This document shows positions 37,325-47,674 of a stretch of 64,000 nucleotides of DNA, piece after piece. The DNA is taken from positions 868,001-932,000 of the forward strand of contig NZ_JAUSUK010000002.1 in the NCBI RefSeq assembly GCF_030813515.1, in the 5' to 3' direction. The notes under the pieces are model-generated. The model worked only from the letters and a program-made list of their open reading frames with translations. It was not told where the DNA came from and ran no database searches. Each line of letters begins with the position of its first letter. Position 1 is the first letter of the stretch. The translations under genes were made by a program, and so were the position numbers. Source of the stretch: Rhodopseudomonas julia. Its GTDB lineage: Bacteria; Pseudomonadota; Alphaproteobacteria; Rhizobiales; Afifellaceae.

Positions 37325-37363
37325 GGTGTCAATGTTGTATATTGCACCAATCAGCGGGGTCAA
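37325..37363 (-). promoter_or_regulatory. Promoter and operator-like inverted repeat of mocR
   Basis: On the minus strand TTGACC (37363-37358) and TATACA (37341-37336) are 16 bases apart, predicting a start near 37329, about 5 bases before the ATG. A near-palindrome GGTGTCAAT...ATTGCACC (37325-37348) covers the -10 and start and is a good candidate for MocR self-binding. Confidence 0.6.
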
Positions 37364-37406
37364 TCAAAACATTACCTGTCGCAAGTCGTACCGATGGAGA
37401 CGAACG

Positions 37407-37634
37407 ATGGGTTCAATTGCTACATTTTCCAGTGTCAGGCTTTCCCGCTTTCATCAGGCGCAGCTGGGCATGCGAATTGTTGTGGTGCGCCTGTCGAGCC
37501 GGCTTGCGCTGATCATGCAGAGGCGGCGCACGAGGCGGGCGCTCCTGTCGCTGACCGACGACCAGTTGAAGGATATCGGTGTCTCAAGAGCCGATGCGTA
37601 TCGCGAGGGACTTCGCCGTCCCTGGGATGTCTAG
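37407..37634 (+). CDS. DUF1127 domain protein
   Basis: The protein has 75 residues from the ATG at 37407, with GGAGA upstream. The C-terminal 45 residues carry the DUF1127 (YjiS-like) pattern RRTRRALLSLTDDQLKDIGVSRADAYREGLRRPWDV. DUF1127 proteins are small, Arg-rich and, in Agrobacterium, linked to sRNA and phosphate/carbon metabolism; the N-terminal 25 residues here are variable. Divergent position from mocR suggests regulation by it. Confidence 0.85.
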   Translation: MGSIATFSSVRLSRFHQAQLGMRIVVVRLSSRLALIMQRRRTRRALLSLTDDQLKDIGVSRADAYREGLRRPWDV

Positions 37635-37747
37635 GCTTCGCGCTCGCGCCCTGGCAGGTGCGTCGCCGCTCGGCGGGCGCCCGCTGCCGCGTCAGCGGAA
37701 ACCGAGAGTCTTTTGAGAGGCTTCGGCGTCTTGATTGAGATATCGAA

Positions 37748-38188
37748 TCAAGCTGTGCAGGCGCTGGAACCGGCGGACCAGCGTGCGATGTCGGCCCGTA
37801 TCCTCGGGGCCGCCTCGGTGGCGAGGAGCGGACCGAAGAGTTTCACCTCGGCGCCGCGGCCTTCCTCCTGCGCCTGGATGACGAGCCGCGGCAATCCGCC
37901 GGGCTCGTTCTTCGGCAGGACGAGAATGCGTGGCTGTCCCGAATAGGAGTTGAGTTCCGGGGCATAGATGTAGGAGGTGAAGGTCGCGTCGCCTGCGAAC
38001 CAGCATTGCCCCATGGCGCGGGCGATGCGGGTCGAGGCATCCAGAGGCCGGTCGCTCGCCGAATAGCTCAAATAGTCTTTTTGAGGTTGGGTGCAGCCAG
38101 CCGCGACGAGCGCGGCAATGGCGATCCCGGCAAATCCGCGCAAGGTGGGGCGGATTTGCAGTGCCTTGCGGCCGGATGTGCCGCTCAA
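37748..38188 (-). CDS. Hypothetical lipoprotein
   Basis: The protein has 146 residues. A type II signal peptide ends in a lipobox LVAAGC (Cys at about 32), so the mature protein should be lipid-anchored. The rest ([43 protein letters not shown]) resembles conserved small alphaproteobacterial lipoproteins but I know no function. It overlaps purQ by 4 bp and is likely expressed with it. Confidence 0.78.
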   Translation of the reverse strand: MSGTSGRKALQIRPTLRGFAGIAIAALVAAGCTQPQKDYLSYSASDRPLDASTRIARAMGQCWFAGDATFTSYIYAPELNSYSGQPRILVLPKNEPGGLPRLVIQAQEEGRGAEVKLFGPLLATEAAPRIRADIARWSAGSSACTA

Positions 38189-38868
38189 GCGGCTTTCTCC
38201 TGCAGGCCTTCCACGAGCCCCTTGAAAAGGGCGAGCCCATCGTCGCCGCCATGTGCGGCTTCCACGAGATCTTCCGGATGGGGCATCATGCCAAGCACGT
38301 TGCGGCGCTCATTGGTGATGCCGGCAATGTCGCGCTGCGAGCCGTTGGGATTGGTGCCGTCGGCATAGCGGAACACGACGCGCTCCTCGGCTTCGAGCCG
38401 ATCGAGCGTCTCGGCGTCGGCAAAATAGTTGCCGTCAGCATGGGCGACGGGGCAGCGGATCACCTGGCCGGGACGGTAGAGGCTCGTGAAGGGGGTCGCC
38501 GTGTTCGTCACCTTGAGCTTGACCTCGCGGCAAACGAATTTGAGCGAGGCGTTGCGCATCAAAGCGCCGGGCAGAAGGCCGGCCTCACACAGGGCCTGAA
38601 AGCCGTTGCAGACGCCGAGCACCATGACGCCGTCTTCGGCGCGCTTGGCCACATCGCGCATCACCGGAGAATGGGCGGCGATCGCGCCGGAGCGGAGATA
38701 ATCGCCGAAGGAGAAGCCGCCGGGGAGCACGATCAGGTCCACGCCGGCCGGCAGGCTCGTCTCTCCGTGCCAGACGATATCGGCGTCGCGCCCGGAGACG
38801 AGGCGGAGTGCCGCCGCCATGTCGCCTTCGCGGTTGGTGCCGGGAAACTGAATGATGGCGGCCTTCAT
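38185..38868 (-). CDS. purQ: Phosphoribosylformylglycinamidine synthase subunit PurQ
   Basis: The protein has 227 residues. It is a class I glutamine amidotransferase: oxyanion region [15 protein letters not shown], nucleophile Cys87 in [13 protein letters not shown] and the catalytic His/Glu in the C-terminal [15 protein letters not shown]. It supplies ammonia to PurL. I chose the ATG at 38868 ([16 protein letters not shown]), the family start. It lies 16 bp after a DUF4336 gene and overlaps the lipoprotein gene. Confidence 0.96.
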   Translation of the reverse strand: MKAAIIQFPGTNREGDMAAALRLVSGRDADIVWHGETSLPAGVDLIVLPGGFSFGDYLRSGAIAAHSPVMRDVAKRAEDGVMVLGVCNGFQALCEAGLLPGALMRNASLKFVCREVKLKVTNTATPFTSLYRPGQVIRCPVAHADGNYFADAETLDRLEAEERVVFRYADGTNPNGSQRDIAGITNERRNVLGMMPHPEDLVEAAHGGDDGLALFKGLVEGLQEKAA

Positions 38869-38884
38869 GCGTCTATCCGATTTG

Positions 38885-39625
38885 TCAAAGAAGCCAGCGA
38901 AAGGCGCGACGAAGCTCCGCCTCCGCATTCGCTAGATAGCATCGGCCATGGGCGAGAAGAACCCGTTCCGGTTTGCGCTCCAGCATTTCTTTCACGGTCT
39001 GGCGCAGCTTTTTCTTGTGACCGAGAAAGGTGAGGCGAACGTCGCGCGGCGTGGAGCCGTTGGGATCGAGCACGCCGCCGATCTTCAGAAGCGGCGGCAG
39101 GTGGCGGCAGGTGACGCGGTCCTTCTCGAAGTTTTCGATCATGTCGGTCAAAACGAGCGTCTTTGACGGAACATGGAAGAGTTCGAGCTCTGTCATGAAG
39201 CCGCCGATGAGCGGAAACAGCTCGACTTCACCGGCCCATGCCGCCGGGGCTTCCTCGCAGAGTTCGGCATCGAAGCCAGAAAAGCGGTCTTTCGCGGCTT
39301 CGCGCACGCCGGGAGCGGCGTAGGCGACCGCGTTCGGGAAGCGGGCCTTCCATTCGCCGATCCACCAATAATGCAGCCGGTTCGGCGCGACGAGGAAGCG
39401 GACCTCTCCGAGAGCCGCGAGGGCTTCGACGAGGTCTTCGCTGAGCGGGGTCGGGGAGTGCAGAAGAAGGGCACCGTCTGCGAGCCGGATCACGGTCATG
39501 CGGGTCGTGAACGGCAGCGTGCCGACGACGTAGCCCATGGCGATCTCTGGCCCGTCGACGATCCACACATTGTCGGCAACGGGTTTGAGAGCGTTGAGCG
39601 GTTCGTAAGGGATAAGGCAGGGCAT
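38885..39625 (-). CDS. DUF4336 domain protein
   Basis: The protein has 246 residues of the DUF4336 family, which shows distant metallo-beta-lactamase-like features ([66 protein letters not shown]). The metal-binding HxHxDH motif is degenerate, so catalysis is doubtful. No function is established. It sits between purS and purQ on the same strand, 16 bp before purQ, so it is likely co-transcribed with purine genes. Confidence 0.8.
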   Translation of the reverse strand: MPCLIPYEPLNALKPVADNVWIVDGPEIAMGYVVGTLPFTTRMTVIRLADGALLLHSPTPLSEDLVEALAALGEVRFLVAPNRLHYWWIGEWKARFPNAVAYAAPGVREAAKDRFSGFDAELCEEAPAAWAGEVELFPLIGGFMTELELFHVPSKTLVLTDMIENFEKDRVTCRHLPPLLKIGGVLDPNGSTPRDVRLTFLGHKKKLRQTVKEMLERKPERVLLAHGRCYLANAEAELRRAFRWLL

Positions 39626-39734
39626 GGGACAACTCCTCGTCGGGCGCCCGCTATGTCTCAGCTCAACCCGGCAGGTATGTGACGGTGGTTGCGGCGCCTG
39701 GTCGCCGCTTTCTCGTCGTCACATCATCTCACCG

Positions 39735-39968
39735 TCACAGCATTTCGATGCGGTAGTCTTCGATCACGGTGTTGGCGAGAAGCGTCTCGCACATCTCGCG
39801 GATGCGGTCTTCGGAGGCGCCCTCCGGTGCGAGCTCGATGTCGATGACCTTGCCTTGGCGCACCGATTCGACCCCGGAGAAGCCGAGTGCGCCGAGCGCG
39901 CCCTGAATGGCCTGGCCCTGCGGGTCCAACACGCCGTCCTTCAGCGTCACGAAAATGCGGGCTTTCAT
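39735..39968 (-). CDS. purS: Phosphoribosylformylglycinamidine synthase subunit PurS
   Basis: The protein has 77 residues: KARIFVTLKDGVLDPQGQAIQGALGALGF at the start and EMCETLLANTVIEDYRIEML at the end define PurS. It bridges PurQ and PurL in the FGAM synthase complex. It lies between purC and the DUF4336-purQ pair, downstream of a strong terminator. Confidence 0.95.
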   Translation of the reverse strand: MKARIFVTLKDGVLDPQGQAIQGALGALGFSGVESVRQGKVIDIELAPEGASEDRIREMCETLLANTVIEDYRIEML

Positions 39969-40047
39969 GCCATCTTCCGCGCCGGCTCGGCCGGGCGGCC
40001 CCTCTATGCTGCGGTGCTGCCGACTGCGTCGGCTCCGTCTGAATAAA

Positions 40048-40083
40048 CAAAAACGCGGCGCCGGGGCGAGCCCGCGCGCCGCG
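40048..40083 (-). terminator. Rho-independent terminator between purC and purS
   Basis: An 8-bp stem (CGCGGCGC 40054-40061 with GCGCCGCG 40076-40083), extended inwards by CGGGC/GCCC pairing, is followed on the minus strand by TTTTTG (complement of 40048-40053). It stands 80 bp before the purS start and would end or attenuate purC transcripts. Confidence 0.85.
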
Positions 40084-40124
40084 CGATCAACATGTCTTTT
40101 TGAGGCCCACGGACGGTGCCGAGC

Positions 40125-40889
40125 CTACTGAACCAGGACAGGGCCCGTGCCGGTGACACGCTCGTTGGAGTTCAACAGGCCGAGCCGGCGAGCAACTTCC
40201 TGATACGCCTCCAGAAGGCCGCCGAGATCGCGGCGGAAGCGGTCCTTGTCGAGCTTCTCGTTGGAGCTCATGTCCCACAGACGGCAGGAATCGGGCGAGA
40301 TCTCATCGGCGACGACGATGCGCATCATGTCGTTCTCGAAGAGGCGGCCGCATTCCATCTTGAAATCGACGAGGCGGATGCCGACGCCGAGGAAGAGGCC
40401 GGACAGGAAGTCGTTCACGCGAATCGCGAGCGACATGATGTCGTCCATCTCCTGGGGAGTCGCCCAGCCGAAGGCCGTGATGTGTTCTTCCGACACCATC
40501 GGATCGTCGAGTTCATCGTTCTTATAGTAGAATTCGATGATCGAACGCGGCAGCGGCGTGCCTTCGTCGATGCCAAGCCGCTTCGAAAGCGAGCCTGCGG
40601 CAACGTTCCGGACAACGACCTCGAGCGGGATGATCTCCACCTCGCGAATCAACTGCTCGCGCATGTTGAGGCGTCGAATGAAATGGGTCGGGATGCCCAT
40701 GTCATTGAGGTTGTTGAAGATGTACTCGGAGATGCGGTTGTTCAGAACGCCCTTGCCATCAACAATTTGATGTTTCTTGGCGTTGAACGCGGTCGCGTCA
40801 TCCTTGAAATGCTGAATGAGCGTTCCCGGCTCCGGCCCCTCGTAGAGGATCTTGGCCTTGCCTTCGTAGATGCGGCGACGACGGTTCAT
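40125..40889 (-). CDS. purC: Phosphoribosylaminoimidazole-succinocarboxamide synthase (SAICAR synthase)
   Basis: The protein has 254 residues. The start [33 protein letters not shown], the [19 protein letters not shown] block and [10 protein letters not shown] with [14 protein letters not shown] identify PurC. It joins aspartate to CAIR using ATP in purine synthesis. I chose the ATG at 40889 ([13 protein letters not shown]). It is divergent from the DUF1476 gene. Confidence 0.96.
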   Translation of the reverse strand: MNRRRRIYEGKAKILYEGPEPGTLIQHFKDDATAFNAKKHQIVDGKGVLNNRISEYIFNNLNDMGIPTHFIRRLNMREQLIREVEIIPLEVVVRNVAAGSLSKRLGIDEGTPLPRSIIEFYYKNDELDDPMVSEEHITAFGWATPQEMDDIMSLAIRVNDFLSGLFLGVGIRLVDFKMECGRLFENDMMRIVVADEISPDSCRLWDMSSNEKLDKDRFRRDLGGLLEAYQEVARRLGLLNSNERVTGTGPVLVQ

Positions 40890-41089
40890 AGGTTTCAGTC
40901 TGACGATCATGATGAGGAAAGATGGGCTGGCGAGTGTCGGCTCCGAAGCGGCGATCCGCCATTTGCTGTCGGAACCTAGCCGAAAGCTCGAGGAAGCACA
41001 ATGTCGTGTTGGAGGCGGCGGTTGGCGGCATTGCGGAGCGCATGCTCTCCCGCTAACAGAGCCGTAGTCGTGGGAGGGAGTGAGCGGCT

Positions 41090-41413
41090 ATGACAACATT
41101 CGACGATCGCGAAAACGCTTATGAGAATAAGTTCGCGTATGACGAAGAGCTGAAGTTCAAGTCGATCGCGCGGCGTAACCGTCTTCTTGGCCTCTGGGCT
41201 GCTGAAAAGCTCGGAAAAAGTGGCGAAGATATGGAGGCTTACGCTCGCGAGGTGGTGAGGGCAGATTTCGCCGAACCTGGCGAAGAAGATGTCTTCCGCA
41301 AGGTGAAAGCCGATTTGGAGGCGGGCGGCGTGGCCTGCTCCGATGAAGAGCTGCGTCAGCTGATGCGCCGTTTCCTGGTGGAAGCGGCCGAGCAGATCGA
41401 GGCAAAACGCTGA
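41090..41413 (+). CDS. DUF1476 protein, F1-ATPase inhibitor (zeta subunit)
   Basis: The protein has 107 residues. It begins MTTFDDRENAYENKFAYDEELKFKSIARRNRLLGLWAAEKLG, which closely follows the zeta subunit of the Paracoccus denitrificans F1F0-ATPase, an intrinsically flexible N-terminal inhibitor followed by a four-helix bundle. In Paracoccus it blocks ATP hydrolysis by F1; inhibitory strength varies among alphaproteobacteria. GGAGGGAG precedes the ATG. Its stop overlaps the probable start of the aldolase. Confidence 0.9.
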   Translation: MTTFDDRENAYENKFAYDEELKFKSIARRNRLLGLWAAEKLGKSGEDMEAYAREVVRADFAEPGEEDVFRKVKADLEAGGVACSDEELRQLMRRFLVEAAEQIEAKR

Positions 41414-42204
41414 GCGAGGACGATAACGCCAGGAGGCAGCCGACGCTCGCGGCGCGACTGCGGGCGGGCGAGAAACTCGTTTCCGCCTGGTCGGGGCTTC
41501 CTGATCCGCTCGTGGCCGAGATGCTTGCAAGGCTCGGCTTCGACGCGGTCACGCTCGATATGCAGCACGGCTTTCACTCGACCGAAAGCGTGCTGCGGGG
41601 AATTGCCGGAGTGGCGCTCGCCGGCAAGCCCGCGATCGTCCGCATCCCAGTCGGCCGCTTCGACATGGCGAGCCGCGCGCTCGATATGGGCGCTTCAGCG
41701 GTGATCGCGCCGATGATCAACGATGTCGAAGATGCGCGTGCCTTCGCGGCGGCGATGAAATTTCCTCCGCTCGGCGAGCGCTCGTGGGGGCCGCATCGTG
41801 CCGTGCAGCTCTCCCGACATGAAGACGTTTCGACGTTCATGCGGACAGCGGATCGGGAGACGCTCTCTTTCGCCATGATCGAAACCCGCAAGGCCTTCGA
41901 CCGTCTCAACGACATTCTGGACGTCGACGGGATTGACGGGGTCTTCGTCGGTCCGGCCGATTTTTCAATCGCCTGGAGTGAGGGGGCACAGGTCGATCCA
42001 GGCCTCAAGGAGATGATGCCGGCGATCGAGGCGATCGCAGCCGCCGCGGAGAAGAACGGCAAGCTCGCTGCCATCTTTGCCGCAGATCCGGGACGTGCCG
42101 GGCGCTACCGCCAGATGGGTTACCGGCTCGTGGCGACCGCATCCGATACGGAAAGCCTGGTTTTGGGAGCAGCAACCCTTCTGGAGCGCGCGAAGGCGGG
42201 CTAA
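41410..42204 (+). CDS. HpcH/HpaI-family aldolase with non-canonical start
   Basis: The family N-terminus (ARLRAGEKLVSAWSGLPDPLVAEMLARLGFDAVTLDMQHG) is encoded from about 41443, but the frame has no ATG, GTG or TTG there; the first is a GTG at 41512, inside the conserved fold. The best candidates are CTG at 41410, overlapping the DUF1476 stop with GAGG 7 bases before it, or ACG at 41443, six bases after a perfect AGGAGG. The rest is intact: VRIPVGRFDMASRALDMGA, MIETRKAF (metal-binding Glu) and GVFVGPADFSIAW (metal-binding Asp). Members cleave 2-keto-3-deoxy sugar acids or 4-hydroxy-2-oxo acids. The substrate is unknown. Confidence 0.8.
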   Translation: MSEDDNARRQPTLAARLRAGEKLVSAWSGLPDPLVAEMLARLGFDAVTLDMQHGFHSTESVLRGIAGVALAGKPAIVRIPVGRFDMASRALDMGASAVIAPMINDVEDARAFAAAMKFPPLGERSWGPHRAVQLSRHEDVSTFMRTADRETLSFAMIETRKAFDRLNDILDVDGIDGVFVGPADFSIAWSEGAQVDPGLKEMMPAIEAIAAAAEKNGKLAAIFAADPGRAGRYRQMGYRLVATASDTESLVLGAATLLERAKAG

Positions 42205-42275
42205 AGCCGGCCGCCCCCGCCACTCAAAGGCTCTCAAGGGACCTTCGGGCGGCTCTACCTCGGCGTCGAGCCGGC

Positions 42276-43880
42276 TTAAAGAACCTGGCGCAGGATGACG
42301 AAACCGATCGCCGAGAGGATCCCGGCGGCCGGCAGGGTGACAACCCACGCAAAGGCGATCGGCCGCATGAGCTTCCAGTTCGTCTGACGGTTGACGAGGC
42401 CAATGCCCAAGACCGAGCCGATCAGGATATGCGTGCTCGACACCGGCAGGCCGAAGATCGAGGCGAGCAGGACGACTGCGGACGCCGACAGCTCGGCGGA
42501 AAATCCGGAGGCCGGATGCATCGTCGTCAGATTGTGTCCGACCGTCTGAATGACATGCTTGCCGATGAACCAGAGGCCGGCCACGAGAGCGACGCCGAAC
42601 GTGATCATGGCAATCGTGGGCACCGGCACATTCTGTTCGATCGAGCCGCTGCGCAAAACGTCGAGGATGGCGGCGAAGGGGCCAATGGCGTTGGCGATGT
42701 CGTTGGAGCCGTGGCTGAAGGCGAAGCCGGCGGCGGTGAAGACCTGCATCCAACTGAACAAGAGGAAAGTCGCGCGTCCGAGCGGCTGACTTTTCAAAAG
42801 CCTGGCAACGACGAAAACGGCCATCCACACGGCGATCCCGGCCATTGCGATGATCAGAAGGTCTTCGACGAGGCTGAGGCCGAGATGGAGATTCTCCAGG
42901 CCTTTCAAGAGAAGCACCGCGGCGATCACCATGGCGCCGAAAGATGCGATCGGCGGGACCAGCTTTTCGAGCGCGCGGTGGGGGTGGAGCTGTTCGCGCT
43001 GTTGTTTGATGCGCTGGAGCTCACGGTAATAGTCGGTCTCCAGGTTCTCCGGGCCGAGATCCTTGTCGGTGACGACGTTCATGTCGCGCGTCATGGCGTG
43101 GGTGTAGGAGAGCTGCTGGATTTCCGACAGACGCTCGAAGGCTTCCTTGTGTTTCTTGTTGTGGTCGATCTTCGCCTGGCGGATCTGATCGAGCTTGGCG
43201 TTCATCGTGTCGTTGTATGAGAGAATGCGCTTCTTGATCTGCCAGAAGAGCAGATAGGCGACGGCACCGCCGAGAAGCGGTGAGAGCACCCAGGAGACCA
43301 CGATCTGGCCGACCTTCGTCCATTGGACGAGAGAAAAGGCAGCTTCCGGCCCGCTCATCAGGATACCGAGCGTGATCGAGCTGCCGACGATGGCGCCCAC
43401 GATCGAATGCGTGGTCGAAACGGGAAATCCGCGCGTGGTGGCGAAGAGCAGCCAGAGTGCGGCGGCGATCAAGGCCGACATCATGATGAAGACGAAATCC
43501 GCAGGGGCGACGTCGAGATTGCCCAGTTCGACAATGCCATCGCGGATGGTGTCGGTGACGGCGCCGCCGGCGATGATGGCGCCGCTGACTTCGAAGATCG
43601 CGGCGACCGCGAGCGCCTGGCGGATGGTCAAAGTTCCGGCGCCGACGCTGGTGCCGAACGAATTGGCGACGTCATTGCCGCCAATATTGAAGGCCATGAA
43701 AACCCCGAAGAGGGTGGCCGCGACGAGGACGGTGCTGCGATGGCCGTCCGTGTAGCCATTTGCCCAGAAGAGAAAATACCCGGTTACGCCGACAAGGAGG
43801 ACGAGAAAGACGATGCTGAGCCAGGAAAGCTCGTCGCGCAATCGTGTCTGCGGCTCGCTTGTATGGATCTCTGTCGCCAT
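42276..43880 (-). CDS. pit: Inorganic phosphate transporter, PiT family
   Basis: The protein has 534 residues. Two inverted PiT signatures, [22 protein letters not shown] (N-terminal half) and [18 protein letters not shown] (C-terminal half), plus [16 protein letters not shown] and [15 protein letters not shown], are diagnostic. About ten membrane helices flank a long charged central loop (about 225-305) rich in Lys/Gln/Glu. It imports metal-phosphate with protons. No PhoU-like gene is adjacent. Confidence 0.95.
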   Translation of the reverse strand: MATEIHTSEPQTRLRDELSWLSIVFLVLLVGVTGYFLFWANGYTDGHRSTVLVAATLFGVFMAFNIGGNDVANSFGTSVGAGTLTIRQALAVAAIFEVSGAIIAGGAVTDTIRDGIVELGNLDVAPADFVFIMMSALIAAALWLLFATTRGFPVSTTHSIVGAIVGSSITLGILMSGPEAAFSLVQWTKVGQIVVSWVLSPLLGGAVAYLLFWQIKKRILSYNDTMNAKLDQIRQAKIDHNKKHKEAFERLSEIQQLSYTHAMTRDMNVVTDKDLGPENLETDYYRELQRIKQQREQLHPHRALEKLVPPIASFGAMVIAAVLLLKGLENLHLGLSLVEDLLIIAMAGIAVWMAVFVVARLLKSQPLGRATFLLFSWMQVFTAAGFAFSHGSNDIANAIGPFAAILDVLRSGSIEQNVPVPTIAMITFGVALVAGLWFIGKHVIQTVGHNLTTMHPASGFSAELSASAVVLLASIFGLPVSSTHILIGSVLGIGLVNRQTNWKLMRPIAFAWVVTLPAAGILSAIGFVILRQVL

Positions 43881-44028
43881 TCGATCGCTCTGCCTTTCCG
43901 GCGACCGTTTGCGAGGGGAAAATCCTCAATCTTCGTCATAAGTTGTCGCCGCTTCTAGGACTAAGCGGCCGGCGATTACATACGTGTGACGCCTGATTTG
44001 ATGCGGCGCGTGAAAATACTTTCGCGGC

Positions 44029-45447
44029 TTAAGAAGTTGCGCGTCCGCTGTGGTCGAAGCCACCGGCCTCGGCCCCCGTCATCGGAGCGGCAACCGGATG
44101 CTTCTGGAAAAACGCCAGCGCGTCTTTGATGTCGCGGAGGAGAAGTCTGCCGAGATCGGCGCTGAAGCCATGGCGGACGAGAATGCGCTGCACAGCGAGG
44201 TCTTCGCGCTCGTGCGGCATGGAATAGGCTGGAACCTGCCAGCCGCGTGTGCGCAGGCGATCGGCGAGATCGAAAAGCGTGAAGCCAGGCTCGAGGCCGG
44301 GCTTCATCGACCAGGAGACGGCGGGGATGCCGTCGGTGCCGCCTTTGTGGATCATCTCGAAGAGGCCGAAGCCAGCAATGGCCTCGGCAAGGGCCGCAGC
44401 ATTGGCGTAACACGCCTCCTGCACGCGGCGGTAGCCTTCGCGGCCGAGGCGCAGGAAGTTGTAATATTGGCAGATGACCTCACCGCCGGGCCTGGAGAAG
44501 TTGAGCGCGAAGGTGGGCATGTCGCCGCCGAGATAGTTGACCCGGAAGACGAGATCTTCCGGCAGATCTTCGGCCGTGCGCCAAAGCGCCCAGCCGACCC
44601 CCAGGGGCGAGAGCCCGAATTTGTGGCCGGAGGCGTTGATCGATTTTACGCGCGCGAGGCGGAAGTCCCAGGCGAGGCCAGGCACCACGAAGGGGGCGAG
44701 AAAGCCGCCGCTTGCCGCATCGACATGCACGGGAATATCGAGCCCGGTTTCGTCTTCCAACGCGTCGAGTGCCGCACAGACGCCGGCAACGTCCTCATAC
44801 TGGCCCGTAAAGGTGACGCCGAGTGTGGGAACGACGCCGATCGTGTTCTCGTCGCAGCGCTTGATCACCTCGTCGGGGGAGAGGATCAGCCGATCGCCCT
44901 GCATCGGGATCTCGCGCAGCTCCACATCCCAATAGCGGGCGAATTTGTGCCAGCAGACCTGCACCGGTCCGGTGACGAGGTTGGGTCGGTCCGTCGGCCT
45001 GCCGGCCTGCCGGCGCCTTTCACGCCAGCGCCACTTCATCGCCATGCCGGCAAGCATTGCCGCCTCGCTCGAACCGGTGGTCGAGCAGCCGACGGCGGCG
45101 CCGTCCGGGGCGTTCCAGAGATCGGCCAGCATGCGGACGCAGCGGCCCTCGATTTCGGCCGTCTGCGGGTATTCGTCCTTGTCGATGATGTTCTTGTCGG
45201 CCGTTTCCGCCATCAGACGGGCGACTTCAGGCTCCATCCAGGTGGTGCAGAAGGTCGCGAGATTCTGGCGCGAATTGCCGTCGAGCATGAGCTCGTCGTG
45301 GATCGCCGCATAGATGTGGCGGGGATCGTGTTCGGCCTCAGGCAACTGCATCTTTGGGAGCTCGCGGATTAAATCCGACGAGGCATAAATGTCGTCGATC
45401 TCCGACGAGGAGATTTTGTGCCGAGGCTTCTGGTCGTGGAGGGGCAT
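44029..45447 (-). CDS. gadB: Glutamate decarboxylase
   Basis: The protein has 472 residues. It starts with a GadB-type N-terminus ([19 protein letters not shown]) and has [35 protein letters not shown] and the PLP-binding lysine in [18 protein letters not shown]. It converts glutamate to GABA, consuming a proton. The short C-terminal tail contains HxG and may act in pH autoinhibition, as in E. coli. No gadC antiporter is adjacent. Confidence 0.95.
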   Translation of the reverse strand: MPLHDQKPRHKISSSEIDDIYASSDLIRELPKMQLPEAEHDPRHIYAAIHDELMLDGNSRQNLATFCTTWMEPEVARLMAETADKNIIDKDEYPQTAEIEGRCVRMLADLWNAPDGAAVGCSTTGSSEAAMLAGMAMKWRWRERRRQAGRPTDRPNLVTGPVQVCWHKFARYWDVELREIPMQGDRLILSPDEVIKRCDENTIGVVPTLGVTFTGQYEDVAGVCAALDALEDETGLDIPVHVDAASGGFLAPFVVPGLAWDFRLARVKSINASGHKFGLSPLGVGWALWRTAEDLPEDLVFRVNYLGGDMPTFALNFSRPGGEVICQYYNFLRLGREGYRRVQEACYANAAALAEAIAGFGLFEMIHKGGTDGIPAVSWSMKPGLEPGFTLFDLADRLRTRGWQVPAYSMPHEREDLAVQRILVRHGFSADLGRLLLRDIKDALAFFQKHPVAAPMTGAEAGGFDHSGRATS

Positions 45448-45510
45448 ATCGGCCTCCCTGGTGGCGCAGCGTCGTTTCGTCCGCAGAGCTTCGCCGCTTC
45501 GGGTTGCCAG

Positions 45511-45540
45511 AAAATGACCGGTCGCGGTTTTTGCGACCGG
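45511..45540 (-). terminator. Rho-independent terminator after the RBBP9-like gene
   Basis: An 8-bp stem (45518-45525 with 45533-45540) has a 7-nt loop and is followed on the minus strand by CATTTTCT. It ends the purB-hydrolase unit just before gadB. Confidence 0.75.
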
Positions 45541-45547
45541 GAGGCCG

Positions 45548-46096
45548 TCAGAGCTGTCCCATCATGCGGGCGAAGACCATCAGGCCCTCCGGCCAGGGCC
45601 CGTGGCCGGAGTCTGAGTTCATATGCCCGGAATCGCCGCCGTCGATGAAAAGAGCGCCCCAGGCAGCGGCCCAGTCCTCCGACGTCTCGAAGGCGCAATA
45701 GGGATCGCTGCGGCTTGCGACGACCAGGGTGGGGAAGGGCATTGGCTCTCTTGGAACCGGGAGAAATGTGCGCCCCTCCGGGAGCTCGTCGCCGCAGAGA
45801 TCAAAGTCTGGCGGGGTCACCAGAAAGGCCGCGCGCACCGCCGTACCAGAGAGATGCGCAGCCGCATGCACGATGGTGAGCGCGCCGGCGGAATGGCCGA
45901 CGAGCACGACCGGTCGTTTGGCGAGCTTCACCGCGGCAATCAGATTGGCCGTCCAATCGGACCGGTCGGGTCGCGACCAGTCCTGCTCGATCATCTCCGC
46001 AGTCCCGATCTGCCTCGCCCAACGCGCATACCAATTGTCGGGCTTCGGACCGTAGAGGCCGGGGTGGATCAGAATATCGGCTTCGCGGGCTTTCAT
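45548..46096 (-). CDS. RBBP9/YdeN-type serine hydrolase
   Basis: The protein has 182 residues from the ATG at 46096 ([17 protein letters not shown]). The alpha/beta-hydrolase triad is visible: Ser in [14 protein letters not shown], Asp in [12 protein letters not shown] and His in [13 protein letters not shown]. Members are small hydrolases of largely unknown substrate. It follows purB at 41 bp and is probably co-transcribed with it. Confidence 0.85.
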   Translation of the reverse strand: MKAREADILIHPGLYGPKPDNWYARWARQIGTAEMIEQDWSRPDRSDWTANLIAAVKLAKRPVVLVGHSAGALTIVHAAAHLSGTAVRAAFLVTPPDFDLCGDELPEGRTFLPVPREPMPFPTLVVASRSDPYCAFETSEDWAAAWGALFIDGGDSGHMNSDSGHGPWPEGLMVFARMMGQL

Positions 46097-46137
46097 GCGC
46101 TCGGGACTCGGTGAGGCTTGGGAGGGCGTCGCGCAGC

Positions 46138-47445
46138 TCAGCTGGCGCCAAAGACGCGGGCGAAGATCGTGTCGACATGCTTGGTGTGGTAGCCAAGATC
46201 GAACATCGCCTCGAGCTCGGAAACCGGAATCTTTTGAGTCACCTCCGGGTCGGCCTTCAACTCCGACAGGAAGTCGGCGCCGCGCTCCCATGTCTTCATG
46301 GCGTGCTTCTGGACGAGGCGGTAGGAATCTTCTCGCGACATGCCGGCCTGGGTGAGGGCTAGCATCACGCGCTGCGAATTGTGCAGGCCGGCAAGCTTGT
46401 CGAGATTCTGCTGCATGCGCTCGGGATAGACGACGAGCTTCTCGATGACGCCGGCGAGGCGGGCGAGAGCAAAATCGAGCGTGATCGTGGCGTCGGGGCC
46501 GATCATGCGTTCGACCGAGGAGTGCGAGATGTCGCGCTCATGCCAGAGCGCCACGTTTTCCATGGCTGGTACGGAGAAGGCCCGCACCATGCGGGCGAGA
46601 CCCGTGAGATTTTCCGACAGAACCGGATTGCGCTTGTGCGGCATCGCCGAAGAGCCCTTCTGCCCCGGCGAGAAATATTCCTCCGCCTCCAGCACTTCAG
46701 TGCGCTGCAGATGCCGGACCTCAGTCGCGACGCGCTCCACCGAGGAGGCGATGACGGCGAGCATGGCGAAGAAGGCGGCGTGGCGGTCGCGCGGGATCAC
46801 CTGCGTGGACACCGGCTCCGGCTTCAGCCCCATTTTCTCGGCGACGTATTCCTCCACCTTCGGGTCGATATTGGCAAAGGTGCCGACGGCCCCGGAAATG
46901 GCGCAGGTAGCGATCTCCGCGCGTGCGGCAACGAGACGTTCGCGATTGCGGGCGAATTCCGCATAGGCCTGGGCGAGCTTCAGCCCGAAGGTCGTCGGCT
47001 CGGCATGGATGCCGTGCGAGCGGCCGATCGTCGGCGTATCCTTGTGCTCGTAGGCGCGCGTCTTCAGCGCCTCAAGCAGACGGTCGAGATCCGCGAGAAG
47101 GAGGTCCGCGGCGCGCGCAAGCTGCACCGACAGACAGGTGTCGAGAACGTCGGATGAGGTCATCCCCTGGTGTACGAACCGCGCCTCTGGCCCGACGATC
47201 TCCGAGAGATGCGTGAGGAAGGCGATGACGTCGTGCTTCACCTCGCGCTCGATTTCGTCGATGCGTTCCACATCGAAGGTGGCGGCGCCGCCCTTTTCCC
47301 AGACTTTTTCTGCCGCGTCCTTGGGCACACGTCCCATCTCGGCCATCGCTGAGAGGGCATGCGCCTCGATCTCGAACCAGATGCGGAATTTCGTCTCGGG
47401 CGACCAGATCGCCACCATTTCGGGGCGTGCGTAGCGCGGAATCAT
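46138..47445 (-). CDS. purB: Adenylosuccinate lyase
   Basis: The protein has 435 residues. The fumarase-superfamily signature [19 protein letters not shown] is present, with [14 protein letters not shown] and [14 protein letters not shown] as the other conserved regions. It cleaves SAICAR and adenylosuccinate in purine synthesis. The start [17 protein letters not shown] is the family start. The HAD gene lies divergent upstream. Confidence 0.97.
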   Translation of the reverse strand: MIPRYARPEMVAIWSPETKFRIWFEIEAHALSAMAEMGRVPKDAAEKVWEKGGAATFDVERIDEIEREVKHDVIAFLTHLSEIVGPEARFVHQGMTSSDVLDTCLSVQLARAADLLLADLDRLLEALKTRAYEHKDTPTIGRSHGIHAEPTTFGLKLAQAYAEFARNRERLVAARAEIATCAISGAVGTFANIDPKVEEYVAEKMGLKPEPVSTQVIPRDRHAAFFAMLAVIASSVERVATEVRHLQRTEVLEAEEYFSPGQKGSSAMPHKRNPVLSENLTGLARMVRAFSVPAMENVALWHERDISHSSVERMIGPDATITLDFALARLAGVIEKLVVYPERMQQNLDKLAGLHNSQRVMLALTQAGMSREDSYRLVQKHAMKTWERGADFLSELKADPEVTQKIPVSELEAMFDLGYHTKHVDTIFARVFGAS

Positions 47446-47674
47446 GGGAAGGCTCCTTCAATCGCCTTCCCGTTTAATGACGGTATGGAGCTGGGGCAAC
47501 GGCAACGGCGCCGCTGGTGGCGCCTCCGGCCTCGCAACAGGGATGAAGGCAGGCGGATAACTGACGAGAATGCGCCTGCACGGGAAAATGTAAGCTGCGA
47601 TTCTTGCGGGAACGACAGGGGATGGTAGAGGCGGAGGCGCCGGCAGCGGGTCGTCTGCTTGAAGGAGAAAAAGC

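Noticed and set aside
36332-37738. 468-codon plus-strand frame opposite mocR
   Set aside because: Shadow of the MocR gene; it also runs across the divergent promoter and the DUF1127 gene in another frame.
42205-42275. AAGCCGGC/GCCGGCTT inverted arms between the aldolase and pit genes, as a terminator
   Set aside because: The loop is about 50 nt and there is no T-run, so the evidence is too weak.
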